NCBI GenBank assembly: GCA_028825055.1
Contig: JAPKAW010000129.1
Span: forward strand, 1 to 5,506
Length of the DNA stretch: 5,506 nucleotides
Reading direction: 5' to 3'
From: Flavobacteriales bacterium
GTDB taxonomy: Bacteria; Bacteroidota; Bacteroidia; Flavobacteriales_D; Sanyastnellaceae
Shown here: one piece after another, positions 5,490-5,506 of the stretch
How the letters are laid out: every line of letters starts with the position of its first letter
Position numbering within the stretch: position 1 is the stretch's first letter
Position numbers and translations under genes: made by a program
Notes under the pieces: model-generated
Databases searched by the model: none
The model's input: the letters and a program-made list of their open reading frames with translations, nothing else
Told to the model about the DNA's origin: nothing

Positions 5490-5506
5490 ATGCGTCACAA
5501 TAAGAA
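5490..5506 (+). CDS. rplQ: 50S ribosomal protein L17 (bL17), start only
   Basis: Five complete codons read MRHNK before the window ends. This matches the conserved L17 N-terminus (MRH followed by a basic residue in most bacteria), and rplQ directly follows rpoA in nearly all bacterial alpha operons. The spacer to the rpoA stop is 4 bases and holds no Shine-Dalgarno element. The call rests on position and this short start; the rest of the gene lies outside the window. Confidence 0.88.

Overview
The window is a continuous stretch of the conserved bacterial spc/alpha ribosomal-protein cluster. All genes lie on the + strand: rplO - secY - map - infA - rpmJ - rpsM - rpsK - rpsD - rpoA - rplQ (only the first codons of rplQ are present). 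The gene order, protein sequences and lengths point to a member of the Bacteroidota. Three features support this: no start codon has a well-placed Shine-Dalgarno sequence, L36 and S4 are both of the cysteine-poor (zinc-free) type, and map sits between secY and infA. A Flavobacteriales-like or related lineage is plausible, but the sequence alone does not settle the order or family. Base composition is moderate, in the mid-40s percent G+C by eye.

Layout. Positions 1-17 are the tail of whatever precedes rplO (rpmD in most genomes). Positions 18-2992 correspond to the distal spc operon: L15, the SecY translocase channel, methionine aminopeptidase, initiation factor IF-1 and L36, with gaps of 6-13 bases. 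Positions 3019-5506 correspond to the alpha operon: S13, S11, S4, RNA polymerase alpha and L17. Here the gaps are wider (26, 62, 36, 17 and 4 bases). The two longest spacers flank rpsM, and the rpmJ-rpsM boundary carries a near-perfect 20-bp palindrome. There is no stretch of 300 bases without a gene, no RNA gene, no mobile element, no CRISPR array, and no hairpin plus U-run terminator. The set is therefore most simply read as one transcript that starts upstream and continues downstream of the window.

How the genes work together. The operon couples ribosome assembly (S13, S11, S4, L15, L36, L17) with translation initiation (IF-1), N-terminal processing of new proteins (Map), membrane insertion and export (SecY) and transcription (RpoA). 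Six of the ten encoded proteins begin Met-Ala or Met-Ser and so are expected substrates of the Map encoded among them.

I found no undescribed gene system: every coding region is a recognised housekeeping gene. The parts worth a second look are non-coding or subtle. They are candidate RNA structures at the secY-map, rpmJ-rpsM and rpsM-rpsK junctions and inside rpsK, rpsD and rpoA, the zinc-free L36/S4 pair, and a Lys in place of the well-known essential Arg of the SecY C5 loop.
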